From Litorimonas sp963972195 (GTDB taxonomy: Bacteria; Pseudomonadota; Alphaproteobacteria; Caulobacterales; Maricaulaceae), in NCBI GenBank assembly GCA_963972195.1, contig CAXATH010000014.1, forward strand, positions 1 to 55,759: a stretch of 55,759 nt of DNA. Direction: 5' to 3'. The position numbers were made by a program, and so were the translations under genes. Below are positions 15,826 through 24,578 of this stretch, one piece after another; position 1 is the stretch's first letter, and the number at the start of each line of letters is the position of its first letter. A model generated the notes under the pieces. That model was not told where the DNA came from. It saw only the letters and a list, made by a program, of their open reading frames with translations, and did not search any database.

Positions 15826-17295
15826 TCAACCGTCTTTTGCAATCATTGGTGCTTTGTGCAGTGACCAGTAATAAGCAATGCCGCCGCTGATAATGTTGGC
15901 CGCTGCAATTCCGATAAAAGCGCCTCTAAGATCATCTAGGCTAACGCCGATAGCGACCAATGGGGCGTAGAGCAGAAGAGATCTAATGACTGTAAAGCTC
16001 AGACCATAAAGGGGCCGGCCCAGCGCATTAAAGCCAGCCGCGCTGACGAAAACGAACCCATATCCGGCAATCGTAATAGGCACAATCCAGAAATAGGATT
16101 TCGCAAGGTCATAAACTTGCGGATCGTTCGTGAAGAGTCCTGTGATTGGGCCCGCCAATACAGCCAGAATAATAGCCATTCCGGTGCTCCAATAGAGACA
16201 AATTTTATAGCAAACGCGGAATGTCTCCTCAACGCGATCCGTTAGACCTGCCCCGCCATTTTGCCCTGTCACGGCGCCGATACAGGCAGAAAGTCCGTAT
16301 AGCACACCGACAGAAATCAGCTCTGCGCGGCTTGTTAGCGTGAAAGCGGCATTATAGATGTCGCCTCCGGTTCTCTGCACCGCCGCAACCGCTAAAAAGG
16401 TCCCGGCAGGAACCACGACATTCGTGACTGCCGCAACAATTCCAACCCGGCCAATGATCCACCAAGCATGTCGAATAGAAGCAATTGTCATATGGGCAAA
16501 ATCGACAGCTTTCCGGCGGAATTGAACGATATAAAATCCGAAAATGGCGGCGATTGAATTTCCCAGAACAGTGGCAATAGCCGCGCCCTGCACTTCCAGT
16601 CGCGGAAACGGGCCAAATCCGAAAATCAGAAACGGGTCTATAATAATATTCAGAATCGCGCCCATGATCATAATCGCCGACGGAAGAATAGCCTCTCCGC
16701 CTGCGCGCAATATGTTGTTTGATATCATGGCAATGGAAACCACCACCAAACCCGGTAAAGATATCAGCATATATTCCCGCGCCATCTCACGCGCTTCGCC
16801 TTTGGCTCCCAGAAAATCGAGGGCGAATGGCAGGGTGGACCAGATTAAAGCGACCGTCAGCGTCATGATAAAAAGAGCGAAAAGAATTGCCGCAGCGGCA
16901 TGCCGCTTTGCTTTATCATATTGCCCGCCGCCTATGGCGCGGCTGAGCGCGCTCATCGTACCAGCCCCAAGGCCGATATTCACGCTATTGCCCAAAAATG
17001 TGAGGGGGTAGGCAAAACCGACTGCGGCGAGTGCCAACACGCCCAGCGCCGGGTCACCGTCTGCGCTAGTTAAATTACCCAGATAAATTGTATCAACGAT
17101 ACCCGCAGAGAGCAGCGCGATCACCGCAATGGCAAACGGGCCCAACATCCGAAAGATATGCCCTTGAACGGGCCCTTCAGTCAGATCAACCTTGCCCTTT
17201 CCTGATGTGAGGGGCGGCGTGATCGCTTCCGGCAATACCTCCGAAAGCTTGGCATCAAGCGTTTCTTTGGGCTCGGATCTATTATCGTCAGTCAA
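15826..17295 (-). CDS. MATE family efflux transporter
   Basis: This 489-residue protein has an N-terminal soluble extension of about 45 residues, then twelve predicted membrane segments in two similar halves. V-D-T-I-Y-L-G in the first segment, G-N-S-V-N-I-G-L-G-A-G-T-M-S-A-L-S-R-A-I-G in the second, and I-I-D-P-F-L-I-F-G-F-G-P are typical of DinF/NorM-like MATE proteins. They export drugs or metabolites using Na+ or H+. The start is TTG at 17295, three bases after the malic-enzyme stop with GATGAG upstream, so it is likely translated from the same message. The substrate is unknown. Confidence 0.88.
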   Translation of the reverse strand: MTDDNRSEPKETLDAKLSEVLPEAITPPLTSGKGKVDLTEGPVQGHIFRMLGPFAIAVIALLSAGIVDTIYLGNLTSADGDPALGVLALAAVGFAYPLTFLGNSVNIGLGAGTMSALSRAIGGGQYDKAKRHAAAAILFALFIMTLTVALIWSTLPFALDFLGAKGEAREMAREYMLISLPGLVVVSIAMISNNILRAGGEAILPSAIMIMGAILNIIIDPFLIFGFGPFPRLEVQGAAIATVLGNSIAAIFGFYIVQFRRKAVDFAHMTIASIRHAWWIIGRVGIVAAVTNVVVPAGTFLAVAAVQRTGGDIYNAAFTLTSRAELISVGVLYGLSACIGAVTGQNGGAGLTDRVEETFRVCYKICLYWSTGMAIILAVLAGPITGLFTNDPQVYDLAKSYFWIVPITIAGYGFVFVSAAGFNALGRPLYGLSFTVIRSLLLYAPLVAIGVSLDDLRGAFIGIAAANIISGGIAYYWSLHKAPMIAKDG

Positions 17296-17298
17296 TCG

Positions 17299-19590
17299 TT
17301 ACTCATCTCGATGGGACGGGGCAAATGCCGCCAAAGTTGCCATTTGGGCGATTTCAGATGCTGTCGCCCCCAATGAACAAATCTGCACAGGTTTTTCCAA
17401 TCCGGTCAGGAAAGGTCCCAACACAGTAGCGCCACCCAGCGAATCCAGCAGCTTCGTTGAAATCGATGCCGAGTGAATCGCCGGCATGACCAAAACATTT
17501 GCCGCATCCGTCAAACGCGAGAATGGATATGTCAGAACATGGAGGGGGTCGAGCGCGACATCTGCGGCAATATCCCCCTCATACTCAAAATCTACGTCAC
17601 GGCCGTCCAGTATTTCTACCGCTTTGCGGACTTTCTGCATGCGCTCGCCGATCGGGTTCCCAAAAGTAGAATAGGACAAGAAGGCAACACGGGGATCAAA
17701 GCCAAACTGACGGGCAAAATGAGCTGTGGTTTCGGCGATGTCAGCCAGATCTTCGGCTTCGGGAAGTTCGGTGATATTGGTATCCGCGATGAATAAGGTA
17801 CGATTTTTATTCACGACGACGCTCACGCCCATGGTTCGCTCATGCTCGACATGGTTCAGGACGAGCTGAACATCATTCAAAGCGATGTCATAGCTCCGAG
17901 TAACCCCCGTCACCATGCCGTCCGCCAAATCGTGATGAAGCATCAACGCTGAGAACACGTTCCGGTCATTATTGACGAGACGCTGAGCGTCGCGGCGGAG
18001 GAAGCCTTTGCGCTGCAAGCGGGAATAAAGATAGTCAGTAAATTCAGCGTTCCGGTCAAAGAGCCGGGCATTCAAAACCGTCAGGCTGTCAGGCTTTTCA
18101 ATGCCCAAGAGTTTCATATTGTCATAGATCGGCTTTTCGCGGCCAATCAAAATCGCTTTACCGAGGCCTCGTTGCTGGAAAGCTTGGGCTGCGCGAATAA
18201 CGGCAGGTTCTTCCCCTTCCGCAAAAATAATCGTTTTCGGATCTTGCTGTACGGTGGCCGTGATACCTTGCAAAATAGCCGCTGTAGGGTCCTGACGACG
18301 GGCCAAAGACTTTCGATAAGCGTCCATATCCTCAATCGGCTTGCGGGCCACGCCTGTATCCATGGCGGCCTGCGCCACATAAGGCGGAATTTCAGAAATA
18401 AGACGGGGGTCAAACGGGGCCGGAATAATATATTCAGGTCCATAAGACGGACGTTTACCGTGATAAGCCGCCGCCACTTCTTCGGGGACGTCTTGCCGTG
18501 CCAAATCAGCCAGAGCTCGAGCGCAAGCGAGCTTCATTTCTTCATTTACGTTTCGAGCCCGGACATCCAGCGCGCCGCGGAAAATATAGGGAAACCCTAG
18601 AACATTGTTGACCTGGTTCGGATAATCAGAACGCCCGGTCGCAATAATAGCGTCGTCGCGCACGTCTTTAATATCTTCGGGCAGGACCTCCGGGTCAGGA
18701 TTGGCCATGGCGAAAATAATCGGTTTCGGTGCCATAGAGGCGACCATTTCTTTGGTCACAATTCCGGCAACCGATAAGCCAAAAAAGACATCCGCGCCTT
18801 CCATCGCTTCGGCCAAAGTCCGCTTATCAGTCTCGACGGCGTGCGGCGCTTTCCACTGATCCATATATTCTTTGCGGCCCTGATAGATAACGCCGCGGCT
18901 GTCTACGACGATGGTGTTTTCATCCTTCACGCCCATAGCTTTGACGAGATTGAGAACAGAAAGGCCGGCAGCGCCGGCTCCGGAAAGAACAAGTTTCAAA
19001 TCTTCAAATTTCCGGCCCGTGAGATGACACGCATTTATGAGGCCCGCTGTCGCAATAATCGCGGTGCCGTGCTGGTCATCGTGAAAAACGGGGATATCGA
19101 GCTTGTCGCGAAGCTCCTGCTCGATAATGAAGCATTCCGGAGACCCGATGTCTTCCAGATTAATGCCGCCAAACGTATTGCCAAAGCGCTGAACGCATTC
19201 GATAAATTTCTGGGCGTCTTCTTCCTCAACTTCAATGTCGAAACTGTCAATATCCGCGAATCGCTTAAAGAGGACAGATTTACCTTCCATGACGGGTTTG
19301 GACGCCATCGCGCCCAGATTGCCCAAGCCCAGAATCGCTGTCCCGTTTGAGATAACAGCGACCATATTTCCTTTGGACGTATAATCGTAAACCGTGTCTT
19401 TATCTGCTGCGATGGCTTCGACCGGAACCGCGACGCCCGGAGAGTAAGCCAAACTTAAATCACGTTGTGTCGCCATTGGTTTTGTCGGCTGGAGCGATAA
19501 TTTCCCGGGAAAGGGTTTGGAGTGAAAATCCAAAGCCTGTTGGTCAGTGATATAAGTCCGTTTCGGTGGACGTGGTTCGAGTTTTGCCAT
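17299..19590 (-). CDS. maeB: NADP-dependent malic enzyme with phosphotransacetylase-like domain
   Basis: This enzyme oxidatively decarboxylates malate to pyruvate with NADP+, in the cytoplasm. The 763 residues are the two-domain MaeB form. The malic-enzyme part covers about residues 20-430, with S-P-G-V-A-V-P, the catalytic F-H-D-D-Q-H-G-T-A and the nucleotide-binding G-A-G-A-A-G. The C-terminal half (about 435-760) is phosphotransacetylase-like, ending in G-P-F-L-T-G-L-E-K-P-V-Q. In relatives that half is regulatory, sensing acetyl-CoA, and not catalytic. The MATE gene follows after three bases. A link between the two is not obvious. Confidence 0.96.
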   Translation of the reverse strand: MAKLEPRPPKRTYITDQQALDFHSKPFPGKLSLQPTKPMATQRDLSLAYSPGVAVPVEAIAADKDTVYDYTSKGNMVAVISNGTAILGLGNLGAMASKPVMEGKSVLFKRFADIDSFDIEVEEEDAQKFIECVQRFGNTFGGINLEDIGSPECFIIEQELRDKLDIPVFHDDQHGTAIIATAGLINACHLTGRKFEDLKLVLSGAGAAGLSVLNLVKAMGVKDENTIVVDSRGVIYQGRKEYMDQWKAPHAVETDKRTLAEAMEGADVFFGLSVAGIVTKEMVASMAPKPIIFAMANPDPEVLPEDIKDVRDDAIIATGRSDYPNQVNNVLGFPYIFRGALDVRARNVNEEMKLACARALADLARQDVPEEVAAAYHGKRPSYGPEYIIPAPFDPRLISEIPPYVAQAAMDTGVARKPIEDMDAYRKSLARRQDPTAAILQGITATVQQDPKTIIFAEGEEPAVIRAAQAFQQRGLGKAILIGREKPIYDNMKLLGIEKPDSLTVLNARLFDRNAEFTDYLYSRLQRKGFLRRDAQRLVNNDRNVFSALMLHHDLADGMVTGVTRSYDIALNDVQLVLNHVEHERTMGVSVVVNKNRTLFIADTNITELPEAEDLADIAETTAHFARQFGFDPRVAFLSYSTFGNPIGERMQKVRKAVEILDGRDVDFEYEGDIAADVALDPLHVLTYPFSRLTDAANVLVMPAIHSASISTKLLDSLGGATVLGPFLTGLEKPVQICSLGATASEIAQMATLAAFAPSHRDE

Positions 19591-19851
19591 TCTTATTTCT
19601 CGCTCTGTCCCTAATTCGTCGCTCTATTTCTAGGTCACGATAATAGAGGTCTTAAAGTCAATGGAACAATATATTTGTTTGTCACTTAAATTTGCAGGCT
19701 CATAACGCCGTTTGCGTTCCAATCCTACCCAAAATTGCGATTATACTGAAATCTGCTGATTAAAAATGAGGCGCGACCAGTTGTTGTTGCCCAATAGAAG
19801 TGCAATAATTCCTTAACCAGTCACTCTATCAAACTGGCCCGTTCGCGTGAC
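19591..19851. other. Non-coding gap between maeB and glnB (promoter region)
   Basis: This A/T-rich gap holds the divergent promoters of maeB and glnB. I see no open frame with protein character, no convincing sigma-54 -24/-12 pair and no NtrC-type TGCACC dyad. The last part of the gap (19852-19935) contains two hairpins, described separately. Confidence 0.5.
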
Positions 19852-19888
19852 TCGACTCTGATGCCTTCAGATTTCAGAAGTGAGTCGA
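19852..19888 (+). promoter_or_regulatory. glnB leader, first stem-loop
   Basis: TCGACTC (19852-19858) pairs perfectly with GAGTCGA (19882-19888). The enclosed 23 bases carry a smaller complementarity (CTTC against GAAG). It is followed after six bases by a second hairpin and then by the glnB ribosome site, so the two look like one folded 5' leader. A role in transcript control is inferred. Confidence 0.4.
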
Positions 19889-19894
19889 TTTTCA

Positions 19895-19920
19895 ACCGTC
19901 CTGACGAACATCAGGACGGT
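19895..19920 (+). promoter_or_regulatory. glnB leader, second stem-loop next to the ribosome site
   Basis: ACCGTCCTGA (19895-19904), loop CGAACA, TCAGGACGGT (19911-19920): a perfect 10-bp stem. It ends a few bases before AGGAGG (19925-19930) and 15 before the glnB ATG. No T-run follows, so it is not a standard terminator. Its closeness to the ribosome site suggests translational control, RNA protection, or a DNA operator. Confidence 0.5.
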
Positions 19921-19935
19921 ATTTAGGAGGAACCC

Positions 19936-20274
19936 ATGAAAAAAATCGAAGCCATCATCAAGCCTTTCAAACTCGATGAAGTCAAAGAAGCCCTGCAAGG
20001 TGTTGGTCTGCAAGGCATGACCGTTGTTGAAGCCAAAGGCTTTGGCCGCCAAAAAGGTCACACGGAACTTTATCGCGGGGCAGAATATGTTGTGGATTTT
20101 CTGCCCAAGTTGAAACTCGAGCTGGTTGTTGCTGACGATCAAGTCGAGTCAGCCCTAGAAGCCATTCAAACAGCGGCGAAGACTGGCAAAATCGGCGACG
20201 GTAAAATCTTTGTCTCCGACGTTAGCCAAGCTATCCGTATCCGGACAGGCGAATCCGGCGACGCTGCGCTTTAA
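19936..20274 (+). CDS. glnB: Nitrogen regulatory protein P-II
   Basis: This is the signal protein for nitrogen and carbon status, binding 2-oxoglutarate and ATP/ADP. Its 112 residues are the full family length. The uridylylation site is Y51 in R-G-A-E-Y in the T-loop, and the B-loop T-G-K-I-G-D-G-K binds ATP. Being followed by glnA after 60 bp fits GlnB rather than GlnK, which usually pairs with amtB. It controls the adenylylation of glutamine synthetase through GlnE and NtrB activity. It has a strong AGGAGG ribosome site and a structured leader. Confidence 0.96.
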   Translation: MKKIEAIIKPFKLDEVKEALQGVGLQGMTVVEAKGFGRQKGHTELYRGAEYVVDFLPKLKLELVVADDQVESALEAIQTAAKTGKIGDGKIFVSDVSQAIRIRTGESGDAAL

Positions 20275-20334
20275 TTTCGTCGAATAGTGCGACTTAAATA
20301 AATTTAAAAACCTTTTGGGAAAGGACTTTGGACA

Positions 20335-21744
20335 ATGTCCGATACAGATACGTTACTGAAAAAAATTAAAGATGAGGACATCAAATTTGTTGATCTGCGC
20401 TTTACCGATCCGCGCGGAAAAATGCAGCATGTGACGTTCCATACAGATCTTGTCGACGAAGATCTCTTTTCCGACGGGACTATGTTTGATGGATCTTCCA
20501 TCGGCGGTTGGAAAGAAATCAATGAATCTGACATGGTTCTGTTGCCGGATGCATCGACGGCCAAAATGGACCCTTTTTATCAGCAAGACACTCTAGCTGT
20601 TTTCTGTGACGTTCTGGAACCGGATACGGGCGAAGCCTATAACCGTGATCCACGCGGCACAGCGAAAGCGGCCGAAGAATATATGCGGGCGGCCAATGTT
20701 GGTGACGATGTGTTCTTTGGACCCGAAGCCGAATTCTTTGTTTTCGACGATGTTCGTTGGAATACAGACAAAAACGTCACTGGCTACGCTATCGATTCAA
20801 CGGAGCTTCCGGAAAACACGGGAACGCAGTATCAAGGCGGCAATATGGGCCACCGTCCGGGACCAAAAGGCGGTTATTTCCCTGTTCCCCCTGTTGATTC
20901 CGCTCAGGACATGCGGTCCGAGATGATTTCCGTAATGGAAGAGCTTGGCCTGCGTCCGGAAAAACATCACCATGAAGTTGCGCCCGCTCAACATGAGCTC
21001 GGTATGCAGTTCAACACCCTGTTGACCATGGCCGATAATATGCAGCTTTATAAATATCTCGTGCACAATGTCGCCCATGCTTACGGTAAGACGGCGACAT
21101 TTATGCCCAAGCCGATGTATGCCGATAACGGCACAGGCATGCATGTTCACATGTCCATCTGGAAAGACAAAAAGCCTTTATTTGCCGGTGATGAATATGC
21201 CGGACTTTCTGAAGCCTGCCTTTATTATATTGGCGGCGTGATCAAACATGCCAAAGCAATTAATGCTTTCTCCAACGCTTCGACCAACTCCTATAAACGT
21301 TTGGTTCCCGGCTTTGAAGCTCCCGTTATGCTGGCTTATTCTAGCCGCAACCGTTCTGCCTCTATCCGTATTCCTTGGACAGCCTCTCCGAAAGGCAAAC
21401 GCTTGGAAGCCCGCTTCCCGGATCCGGCTGGCAACCCTTATTTGACGTATACAGCTCTGCTTATGGCGGGTCTCGACGGCATTAAAAACAAAATCCACCC
21501 AGGCGATCCTATGGATCAGGATTTGTATGAATTGTCTCCGGCAGAAGCGTCCAAAATCCCTCAGGTCTGCGGCTCGCTCCGCGAAGCTCTGGAGTCGCTC
21601 GATGCAGACCGTGACTTCCTGAAAGCCGGGAACGTTTTTGATGATGACCAAATTGACGCCTATATCGATTTGAAAATGGAAGAGGTTCACCGCCTCGCCA
21701 TGCACCCTCACCCGGTCGAATTCGACATGTATTACAAGTGCTAA
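20335..21744 (+). CDS. glnA: Glutamine synthetase type I
   Basis: This enzyme condenses glutamate, ammonia and ATP to glutamine. The 469 residues fit the dodecameric GSI-beta form. F-D-G-S-S-I and the acidic F-G-P-E-A-E-F-F-V-F carry the metal ligands; G-T-G-M-H-V-H lies in the active site and N-R-S-A-S-I-R-I-P is the ATP/glutamate signature. Near residue 400, D-Q-D-L-Y-E-L contains the tyrosine that is adenylylated in E. coli, so covalent control by GlnE is expected. It follows glnB on the same strand, and a strong hairpin terminates it at 21766-21797. Confidence 0.97.
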   Translation: MSDTDTLLKKIKDEDIKFVDLRFTDPRGKMQHVTFHTDLVDEDLFSDGTMFDGSSIGGWKEINESDMVLLPDASTAKMDPFYQQDTLAVFCDVLEPDTGEAYNRDPRGTAKAAEEYMRAANVGDDVFFGPEAEFFVFDDVRWNTDKNVTGYAIDSTELPENTGTQYQGGNMGHRPGPKGGYFPVPPVDSAQDMRSEMISVMEELGLRPEKHHHEVAPAQHELGMQFNTLLTMADNMQLYKYLVHNVAHAYGKTATFMPKPMYADNGTGMHVHMSIWKDKKPLFAGDEYAGLSEACLYYIGGVIKHAKAINAFSNASTNSYKRLVPGFEAPVMLAYSSRNRSASIRIPWTASPKGKRLEARFPDPAGNPYLTYTALLMAGLDGIKNKIHPGDPMDQDLYELSPAEASKIPQVCGSLREALESLDADRDFLKAGNVFDDDQIDAYIDLKMEEVHRLAMHPHPVEFDMYYKC

Positions 21745-21765
21745 ATCACTCGTAACTTGAAAAAA

Positions 21766-21797
21766 GAAAAAGCCGCCTCATTGGGCGGCTTTTTTAT
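21766..21797. terminator. Bidirectional terminator after glnA
   Basis: AGCCGCC (21771-21777) pairs with GGCGGCT (21784-21790), followed by a T6 run; on the other strand a run of A before the stem gives T's as well. It separates glnA from the convergent OsmC gene, whose stop is at 21815, and can serve both. Confidence 0.85.
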
Positions 21798-21814
21798 TGG
21801 GTGTTTTTGCCCTG

Positions 21815-22243
21815 TTATTTGACCGTTAAAGTCACTTTAACTTCGGCATTCAAGGCGTTGGAAACCGGACAACCGGATTCCGCTGCTTTAAAGGCTTTAT
21901 CTATATCGCTTCTATCCGCCCCGGGCGCGTCCAGAGTGACATCAATATCGGAGCGCGAGATTTTAAATCCGCCCTCAATCTCTTCCAAATGCACAGTCGC
22001 TTTCGTCGACACATCTTTGGGGATGACATCCAGGCTGCTTAGTTCATTTGCGAATGCCATTGCAAAGCAACCAGCATGCGCAGCGCCGATGAGCTCTTCC
22101 GGGTTTGTACCCTTCTTATCCTCAAACCGCGTGTTAAACCCGAAAGGCTGGTTCGACAGAGCGCCGCTATCACTTGAAATGGTGCCGTCGCCCCCTTTCA
22201 AATCTCCGGACCATTGGGCAGACGCGTAACGTTTAATAGACAT
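21815..22243 (-). CDS. osmC: OsmC family peroxiredoxin
   Basis: This 142-residue cytoplasmic protein of the OsmC/Ohr family reduces organic hydroperoxides. The peroxidatic cysteine is C59 in A-A-H-A-G-C-F and the resolving one C125 in S-G-C-P-V-S. The E-E-L-I-G-A-A-H lead-in is more like OsmC than Ohr. It is a single gene, with its own promoter in the 100 bp shared with the divergent ygfZ. No OhrR-type regulator gene is nearby. Confidence 0.9.
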   Translation of the reverse strand: MSIKRYASAQWSGDLKGGDGTISSDSGALSNQPFGFNTRFEDKKGTNPEELIGAAHAGCFAMAFANELSSLDVIPKDVSTKATVHLEEIEGGFKISRSDIDVTLDAPGADRSDIDKAFKAAESGCPVSNALNAEVKVTLTVK

Positions 22244-22343
22244 ACAAAACTTCCTTTCTGAAAAGTATCGTTATCTTTGCTATCCGCAGTTTTTGAAAAG
22301 GTTCCGGCCTTGTAAAATTGGGACAAAGGATTAGCTTCGGAAT

Positions 22344-23135
22344 ATGCCTGTTTCCCGCCTCAATCGTAGCCTGCTTCGTCTCACCGGTGACAATGTCAAA
22401 GAGTGGCTCTCTGGCTTAGTCACGAATACTTTGACTCAGGATATGAATTTTGCGGCATTACTAACGCCGCAAGGGAAAATCATCGCTGACTTCTGTGTCA
22501 CAAAGGACGAGACGGGACTCATTCTGGATACGCCGCAGAAATTTGGATCGCTTCTGGAAAAACGCTTGGCGCTCTACAAATTGCGCGCCCCAATTCAAAT
22601 CGACAACATATCAGACGAATATTCGGTTTACGCCATATGGGGCGATGAGAAAGGTCAGGAAGTAACCTTTCAAGGTTATGACGACCCGAGACACGCCTCT
22701 CTGGGACGGCGCGTTATCTCTAAATCAGATATTCCCAGCGACGGAGATTATAATGCCCATCGTCTCTCGCTCGGGGTGGTAGAGAGTGAGTGGGATTTTG
22801 AAACGTCGACCACTTTTCCTGCCGATGCCAATATGGATTTAATGCACGGCGTGGATTTTAAGAAAGGATGCTTTATCGGCCAAGAAGTCGTTAGCCGGAT
22901 GAAACGGATGACGACTGTCAAAAAACGGATGCGAGGCGTCATCCTGGAAGGGTCAGCTCAAGCAGGAGACAAAATAATGGGGGGTGACCGGGTTATTGGA
23001 GAACTGCTCTCGGTTCATGAACAAATGGGCATGGCCATGATCCGGCTTAATCGCTGGAAAGAAGCCGAAGTCGAGCCCACAATAAATGATATGAATATTG
23101 AAATTATGGATTCGGTAGATGGCCATTCCGGATGA
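22344..23135 (+). CDS. ygfZ: YgfZ/GcvT-domain folate-binding protein
   Basis: This 263-residue protein belongs to the GcvT-like group used in maintaining certain Fe-S enzymes, probably with tetrahydrofolate. The diagnostic motif is K-G-C-F-I-G-Q-E with C176, followed by a basic K-R-M-T-T-V-K-K-R-M segment. The N-terminal half has the T-P-Q-G-K-I-I-A-D-F motif of the barrel. The stop lies within the start region of the next gene (17-bp overlap), so it heads a tight five-gene run. Confidence 0.93.
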   Translation: MPVSRLNRSLLRLTGDNVKEWLSGLVTNTLTQDMNFAALLTPQGKIIADFCVTKDETGLILDTPQKFGSLLEKRLALYKLRAPIQIDNISDEYSVYAIWGDEKGQEVTFQGYDDPRHASLGRRVISKSDIPSDGDYNAHRLSLGVVESEWDFETSTTFPADANMDLMHGVDFKKGCFIGQEVVSRMKRMTTVKKRMRGVILEGSAQAGDKIMGGDRVIGELLSVHEQMGMAMIRLNRWKEAEVEPTINDMNIEIMDSVDGHSG

Positions 23136-23592
23136 AATCGAAATTAGACGAAATGACTTAAGCGCCCTTCCCCGTTTCGCGGCTCTGAATGCGCAGTGGA
23201 TCGAAGACCTTCACCATATGGAAGAGTCAGATAAGTTAATGGTAGCGCGTCCTGAAATTTACATTGAAGATGGCAGTCACGTTTTCTCGGCTCATTACCA
23301 AGGCGATATTGCCGGAGCGGTGGCTCTGAAGCGTCATGAAGACGGTCGATACGAACTCACAAAAATGGCGGTCGATGAACAGTTTCGAGGGCAAGGCATC
23401 GGCCAGATTCTAATGGATGCGGTTGAGAGCTACGCCAAGGAAGAATTGAAATTGAAGACTATTTTCCTTTTATCCAATACAAAAAATGCGGCAGCTTTGC
23501 GTCTTTATGCTCGTAATGGCTGGACCGTAAATCATGAGGGCCCCCACCCGGTTTACGCGCGCGCCAATATCGGCATGGAGAAAATCCTGTGA
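23119..23592 (+). CDS. GNAT family N-acetyltransferase
   Basis: This is a single acetyltransferase domain of 157 residues. The acetyl-CoA site is visible as M-A-V-D-E-Q-F-R-G-Q-G-I-G-Q-I-L-M (motif A, R/Q-x-x-G-x-G/A), and the following helix ends in S-N-T-K-N-A-A-A-L-R-L-Y. The acceptor is not known. It overlaps ygfZ by 17 bp and the next gene by 4 bp, so it is translated from the same message. Confidence 0.88.
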   Translation: MAIPDEIEIRRNDLSALPRFAALNAQWIEDLHHMEESDKLMVARPEIYIEDGSHVFSAHYQGDIAGAVALKRHEDGRYELTKMAVDEQFRGQGIGQILMDAVESYAKEELKLKTIFLLSNTKNAAALRLYARNGWTVNHEGPHPVYARANIGMEKIL

Positions 23593-23969
23593 GCCGGCTT
23601 TCGCTCGACAATCGCGTATTTGTTCCGGTTGAAAACACCGATAACGGGGTCGTCGGCGGAACCACTCGATTTCATTTCTGGCAAGAGGGAATGGTCTTTT
23701 TCGCGGATTATTTTGGCGGCGATGTTCGGGAAGGTCACATCATCGGCCAGTTTGACGAAACGGGCCGCGGGCATATGCTCTATCATTGTTTAACGACCGA
23801 CCGCGACCTGAAGGCTGGTAAAGCTGTTGCAGAATTTACCAAATTTGAGGATGGTCGTGTGGCTATGGATTTAAATTGGGAATGGATATCGCAGACCGGC
23901 CAATCCGGTGATACATTTCACGGACAGTCTCGTTACGAAGAACTGTCAGAACGGGAACTTATGCGATGA
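23589..23969 (+). CDS. Conserved hypothetical protein (small beta-rich domain)
   Basis: This 126-residue soluble protein has a GTG start that overlaps the previous stop (GTGA). The sequence is rich in aromatic and Gly residues with alternating polar and hydrophobic positions, suggesting a beta-barrel: N-R-V-F-x-P-V-x-N-T near the start, T-R-F-H-F-W-Q-E, then Y-F-G-G-D-V-R-E-G-H-I-I-G. I recall relatives labelled N-acetylglutamate-synthase-like in databases, but no GNAT or kinase motif is visible here and I would not use that name. Its place between a GNAT gene and tag is all that hints at a role. Confidence 0.75.
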   Translation: MSRLSLDNRVFVPVENTDNGVVGGTTRFHFWQEGMVFFADYFGGDVREGHIIGQFDETGRGHMLYHCLTTDRDLKAGKAVAEFTKFEDGRVAMDLNWEWISQTGQSGDTFHGQSRYEELSERELMR

Positions 23970-24577
23970 CGGATTTCCCAAATCATGATCCTGACCTGCC
24001 GCGATGTGGGTGGGTACCATCCGACGATGCGCTTTATTGCGCTTATCATGACGAGGAATGGGGACGGCCGCTTTACGATTCCAAATCACTCTTCTCCAAA
24101 TTAATTCAAGATGGTCAGCAAGCCGGACTGGCCTGGATTACTATCCTGCGAAAACGGGATAATTTGCTCAAAGCCTATGACGGGTTTGATCCGGACATTA
24201 TCGCGCATTACACAGATGCAGACAGGGCGAGGTTGCTCGACAACCCCGGCATCATTCGATCTCGTTTGAAAATAAATGCGGCTATATCAAATGCGCAAAC
24301 CTACCTTAGAATGCGGGATGAAGAAGATATCGATTTCTCGGAATACCTCTGGAGCTATGTTGATGGCAAACCTGTTCAAAATGACTGGCAGGAATTTAAA
24401 GATGCGCCGGTCGAAACCCCGGCCTCAATTGCCATGTCGAAAGATTTGAAAAAGCGCGGCTTTAAATTTGTGGGCCCGGTCATCCTTTATGCTTTCATGC
24501 AAGCCGTCGGGATGGTCAATGATCACAGCCTTAATTGTCACGTCAACGAAGCGTGCAAAAACACCAGGCGGGTTTGA
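23966..24577 (+). CDS. tag: DNA-3-methyladenine glycosylase I
   Basis: This enzyme removes 3-methyladenine from alkylated DNA. The 203 residues show C-G-W-V near the start, then Y-H-D-E-E-W-G-R-P-L-Y-D with the family glutamate, L-I-Q-D-G-Q-Q-A-G-L-A-W-I-T-I-L-R-K-R, and a late M-V-N-D-H-S-L-N-C-H, which supplies zinc ligands in the E. coli enzyme. Translation is coupled to the preceding gene by an ATGA overlap. Confidence 0.95.
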   Translation: MTDFPNHDPDLPRCGWVPSDDALYCAYHDEEWGRPLYDSKSLFSKLIQDGQQAGLAWITILRKRDNLLKAYDGFDPDIIAHYTDADRARLLDNPGIIRSRLKINAAISNAQTYLRMRDEEDIDFSEYLWSYVDGKPVQNDWQEFKDAPVETPASIAMSKDLKKRGFKFVGPVILYAFMQAVGMVNDHSLNCHVNEACKNTRRV

Positions 24578-24578
24578 A

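Noticed and set aside
19591..19935. Sigma-54 promoter and NtrC sites before glnB
   Set aside because: No GG-N10-GC pair in a TGGCAC/TTGC context was found.
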